A stretch of DNA of 64,000 nt from Bimastos eiseni. Lineage: Eukaryota; Annelida; Clitellata; Crassiclitellata; Lumbricidae. Under the pieces are notes generated by a model. The model had not been told where the DNA came from, searched no databases, and worked only from the letters and a program-made list of their open reading frames with translations. Shown here piece by piece: positions 60,543-64,000 of this stretch (positions within the stretch are counted from its first letter, which is position 1; the number at the start of each line of letters is the position of its first letter). Location of the stretch: contig OY365819.1 in the NCBI GenBank assembly GCA_959347315.1, positions 24,953,995 to 25,017,994 on the forward strand, written 5' to 3'. Position numbers and translations under genes: made by a program.

Positions 60543-60608
60543 GATCACGTGATACAATCTTGAACTGCGGTTGGCTGATGGTTTTAAGGTCAGCTATGCG
60601 CATGCGCA
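60543..60608 (+). promoter_or_regulatory. Candidate promoter: TCACGTGA and NRF1-like palindrome
   Basis: TCACGTGA (60545-60552) is an E-box of the USF/MITF type. TGCGCATGCGCA (60597-60608) is a perfect 12-bp palindrome fitting the NRF1 site consensus. They lie 86-240 bp upstream of the first candidate start codons of the gene that follows. Confidence 0.5.
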
Positions 60609-61012
60609 CTGGGTATGACCCGGTCTCTTTAAATGTCACGCACACACGGAATGCAATCTAGTTTGTTGATTTTGAAATACTGAATTCTCGAAAATGGAAG
60701 AGATTATCGCGAATTTGATTAATGCTAAAGGGTCGGATCGAGCAAAAGTGCACGTATTGTTGCAAGAGTATTTGATCATCGATCGCGATGACGCGCGATG
60801 AAAGCGAGGTTTTCAGTGATGATGATTTTCGGACAGAATCTGATGCCAACAACGATTCAGATGACCAAGAAGAAAATGAAATGAATGTTTCGGATTTCGA
60901 AGAGGTCATGACGCACGCTAAAACATCTAGCGAGTTCGTAACTGATGACAATGCCGTTGAATATCAGAAAGCGGTTGAATTCAGGTAAGCCCCGATTATT
61001 TTTTAAATACTG

Positions 61013-61198
61013 TGCACCACAGGATCCTTGTTTATAGACATTCACGTACTGTTTCTGATTCACTGCGACTCCTATACGAAAATCACTGTTTAAACTAAGC
61101 TCTAACTGCACCACAGGATCCTTGTTTATAGGCAATCGCATACTGTTTCTGATTCACTGCGACTCCTATACGAAAATCAGTTTAAACTAAGCTCTAAT
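61013..61198. repeat. 94-bp tandem duplication in intron 1 of the DUF7869-like gene
   Basis: Two units (61013-61106, 61107-61198) both beginning TGCACCACAGGATCCTTGTT and differing at a handful of positions. Confidence 0.9.
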
Positions 61199-62624
61199 TA
61201 TTGAGCTAATTATTATTATAAGTCTCAGGCATAACTAAGGATTAGCCTGTTCTAGTTGAGCTTGTATTTATAAACATTCAGGCACAACTACTAGGTTTAG
61301 ACCCTCTTCTCACTGTGCTCGTTTTTATAAGACCTTAGGCATAACGGTTAGGTTTACAACCTGTATTATTGAGCTTGTCTTTAAGTATTCAGTTATAAAT
61401 GCAAAAGTTGTGTCATTTCCTCTCTTGCACTACTTCATCTTTTACAATCCTTATTGTGCAATGTACAAGTTTATCATTAATTGATTAAGTTAATGATAGG
61501 AAATAATAATTAGTATTTCAATTGCATTTTATTTTTTATCAGGATTCTTCTCGATAATCAATAGTTGCAGTCTACCGGTTGATAAATCTTGTAAATTGCT
61601 GTTTGTTTTGAATGAAGGCTTTTAGCATTGGCTTTGCTTTTTTGTTGCATGGCTTTTATAAAAGCAAACTGAAATGAATTTGATAAATAGAAAAAAATAT
61701 TTTTATATGGGTTGTTTATTATTTTGTAGATGTCAATGTAAACTTAATAATGGACTCCCATGCAGTAGCCAGTATGCTCCGGAGGACATGGTCAGGCGTA
61801 GAATGGAAATGGCTGCACTTGTCCCACGGGATCAAATGTTGGTGCTACTCGGCAAAATTTCTTGCTCAATAAACAAGTCCGATGAGACTTGTCGCAGCAG
61901 GAAATCCAGCCAAGCGGTGCGTCAACACCAGCGAACATCATATTATTTGGAAAGCCGTCAGATCTGCCGTACAACCACGGGATTAGCCAGGACAGACTGA
62001 CGGGGATTCTCAAGTGGTATAAAACAGAAGGTTTAACACCAAAAGAAAAACAAAGCGGTGGACGTAAGAGCAACACCCACTGCTTTCAGTTTAGCGAAAT
62101 TGAAGATATCATTCACTTCCTGACAAATTATGCCAGTGAGCATGCTATGATGCTTCCTGGAAGGGTTCCTGGATTTAAGCAGGATGATATCAAGTTGCTG
62201 CCATCGAGCCACACCAAGACCAAAGTGTACGGCTTATACAAAACGTGCATGGAACAACATGGAAAACGAGTCGCTGGATTTTTGACCTTCAAACAGTACT
62301 GGCTTCAACTCGTTCCATTCATCACGACGTGCAAGCCAATGACTGATTTGTGTTGGACTTGCCAAAACAACAACACGTTGATCTACTGTAGTGCCAATAT
62401 CGAGGATCATGAAAAAGGTTTGATTTGAACTGCATAGTTTTCTATGATTTTATAGAGAAAAGCAAGAAAGTAAGTTGTTTGGGAAATTTGAAATGCTGTT
62501 GTAGTGTTTTGTTGTTATTTGGAGCACCAAGCTTTGTCTGCATACAAGATTACAATTTGCACTTAACTAAATGGTTACAGGTTGACTAGAGCTTTTGACC
62601 TGTAACATGGTTTCAAACCTTGTC

Positions 62625-62690
62625 CAAGGAAGTTACTGCTTACTGACCTTGAGCAAGTCCATCATGCTCAATTGCACTGCAGTTGTATTG
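62625..62690 (+). mobile_element. SINE core fragment
   Basis: CTGACCTTGAGCAAGTCC and AATTGCACTGCAGTTGTA match the SINE core. Lies in intron 2 of the DUF7869-like gene. Confidence 0.55.
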
Positions 62691-63733
62691 TATCGTATGA
62701 CATAACATGGGTTGAAATGGCTCAGACGTTAGAAGCACTGCAAGTTAACCTGTGTCTATCTCTCCTATCTTCCTCTTCCATCATCCAACTCATTCCAGAA
62801 CCGTTGAACTGAAGAATTTCTGCCCTATTGTTCCTTGGAGTGTCTTAAACATAAATTTTATAATGATGTCCAGAATTGCCTTGTTTGTTGCTAATTAAAA
62901 ATCCTGTAGCTGCACTGCCTTCTTTCAAATTATAATCTTGTAGGTTTCGATTAGTTCACTGCTGCCCCTCGTTGAAATGAAAATCTCAATCTTTACAGAT
63001 TCAATGGTATAAATATAAAACCAATGATGTTCTCTCGATAAATTATTAGTTTTGAAATTAATTATAATACATATTTTTCACGAGGTGACAAGCTTCGTCA
63101 ACAAGAACAGCATTTGAATGTTGTCCAGATTGAATGATCACTCTACAAATCTATGGTTGATGAGGCAAAATCAACATGCCTGGAATTCGGTCTCTCTGAT
63201 TTGCAAGCAAGTGCTCCGTGTAGCCGCAGCATGTCCATGCACTACAGTTTTGACTATGCACAGCAAGTACATTTGCCAAGTGATCCTTTACAGCCAGGAC
63301 CAATATACTTCCTTGTTCCACGCAAGTTAGGCATATTTGGTGTCTGCTGTGAAGGGGTTCCTAGACAAGGAACTTTCTGATTGACGAAGCCCATCTCATC
63401 AGTAAGGGTTCGAATGCTGTTGTGTCCTATTTGCATTATTTCTTTCAGCGTTATGGATTTAGTGAGACTGATGTGAAGCTTCATTGTGATAACTGTTCAG
63501 GCCAAAACAAGAATCGTTTCATGCTTTGGTACTGTGCATGGAGGGTTGCCATTGGTCTTCACAAGTCTATAGTGTTGAATTTTTTAGTCGTAGGACACAC
63601 AAAGTTTGCCCCGGATTGGTGTTTTGGGCTTCTGAAACAGGCATTCAGACGCCATGCAGTGTCATCTCTGTCAGAAATGGCATCTGTGGTGAATGGAAGT
63701 GCTTCTGTAAATTTGCTCTTAAACGTCTGTTAG

Positions 63734-64000
63734 TATTAGACTGTATACCATAAGATTTGTCTTTTTCTTGTAGATCCATGGACGAATGTGAATGCCTGTT
63801 GCTACACATGAACTCGAAGACGACGCCTTGGACAAACAGAGCCGAAAAGAAGACTGGACAAAAATACATCAATTCCTTTTTAACTCTGCCACTGCTTGTA
63901 CTCTGGCAGTGCCAGTCCCAAGCCTGGATAAAGGAGGATGGCGACAGCACTAATATTTTTTATCGAACAGTGTCGTTAAAATGAGGCTACTACATCCGTT
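63734..64000. other. Possible further exon of the DUF7869-like gene
   Basis: An acceptor-like TTTTTCTTGTAG ends at about 63774, but no frame after it gives a recognisable continuation. Left unassigned. Confidence 0.3.

Larger units (their letters stand above)
60788..63733 (+). pseudogene. DUF7869-like gene, intron-containing, frame-disrupted
   Basis: Three exons have compatible phases: 60788-60984, 61730-62417 and 63085-about 63733. Exon 1 is acidic (SDDDFRTESDANNDSDD). Exon 2 carries CQCKLNNGLPCSSQYAPED, then GISQDRLTGILKWYKTEGLT and CKPMTDLCWTCQNNN. Exon 3 has FDYAQQVHLPSDPLQPGPIY, VPRKLGIFGVCCEGVPRQ, LHCDNCSGQNKNRFMLWYCA and GHTKFAPDWCFGLLKQAFRR. The D-N-C-x-G-Q-N-K-N block looks like an RNase-H/DDE catalytic strand. 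I recall this core as DUF7869, common in uncharacterised and probably transposon-derived animal proteins. Lesions: a frameshift at about 61975, TGA at 63135-63137, and a frameshift at about 63372. Downstream coding beyond 63733 is unresolved. Confidence 0.6.

Overview
This is metazoan nuclear DNA. It is AT-rich and gene-poor, with GT-AG introns of up to 8.5 kb, dense microsatellites, LINEs, tRNA-derived SINEs and many short inverted-repeat DNA transposons. The only host gene family I recognise is DEG/ENaC (amiloride-sensitive/acid-sensing type sodium channels). That family, a LINE carrying a 2A-like peptide, and TAA-targeted R4/Dong-like retrotransposons fit a marine invertebrate such as an echinoderm, hemichordate, lancelet or lophotrochozoan. 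I cannot place it more precisely from the sequence.

Region 1 (1-17.1 kb) is a broken inverted duplication of DEG/ENaC 3' ends. The ancestral unit appears to be two channel genes arranged tail to tail. On the right it survives as exon 6 and exon 7 on + (10446-10523 and 12388-12839) facing an exon 7 on - (17130-16680). On the left the same unit is inverted, as exon 7 on + (10-461) and exon 6 on - (2712-2583), and about 3.8 kb including one exon 7 is missing. Between the arms (3.6-10.4 kb) lie four R4/Dong-like retrotransposon copies, all on the minus strand and separated by (ATT)n tracts. One is nearly full length (6677-10021).

Region 2 (17.1-33 kb) holds a decayed KIAA1586-like hAT transposase (18.3-20.3 kb), a SINE, several non-autonomous DNA transposons with recognisable target-site duplications (24764-24990, 25400-25517, 26522-27361, plus weaker ones), and a decayed member of an unnamed multicopy gene family (28.3-29.7 kb).

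Region 3 (33.2-54.6 kb) is one DEG/ENaC gene. I reconstructed seven exons whose splice phases all agree. They give a 530-codon channel with TM1, the cysteine-rich ectodomain and TM2, but with one in-frame TGA in exon 2. Its introns are filled with three tiling fragments of a 2A-bearing LINE, further LINE 3' ends, two more TAA-targeted retroelements, and opposing arrays of a degenerate repeat of about 38 bp.

Region 4 (54.6-64 kb) carries a plus-strand R4/Dong-like copy split inside its catalytic YMDD motif by another LINE, a hAT MITE sharing its terminal sequence with the hAT at 18 kb, and an intron-containing, frame-disrupted gene with an RNase-H-like core (probable DUF7869 family) that runs to the window end.
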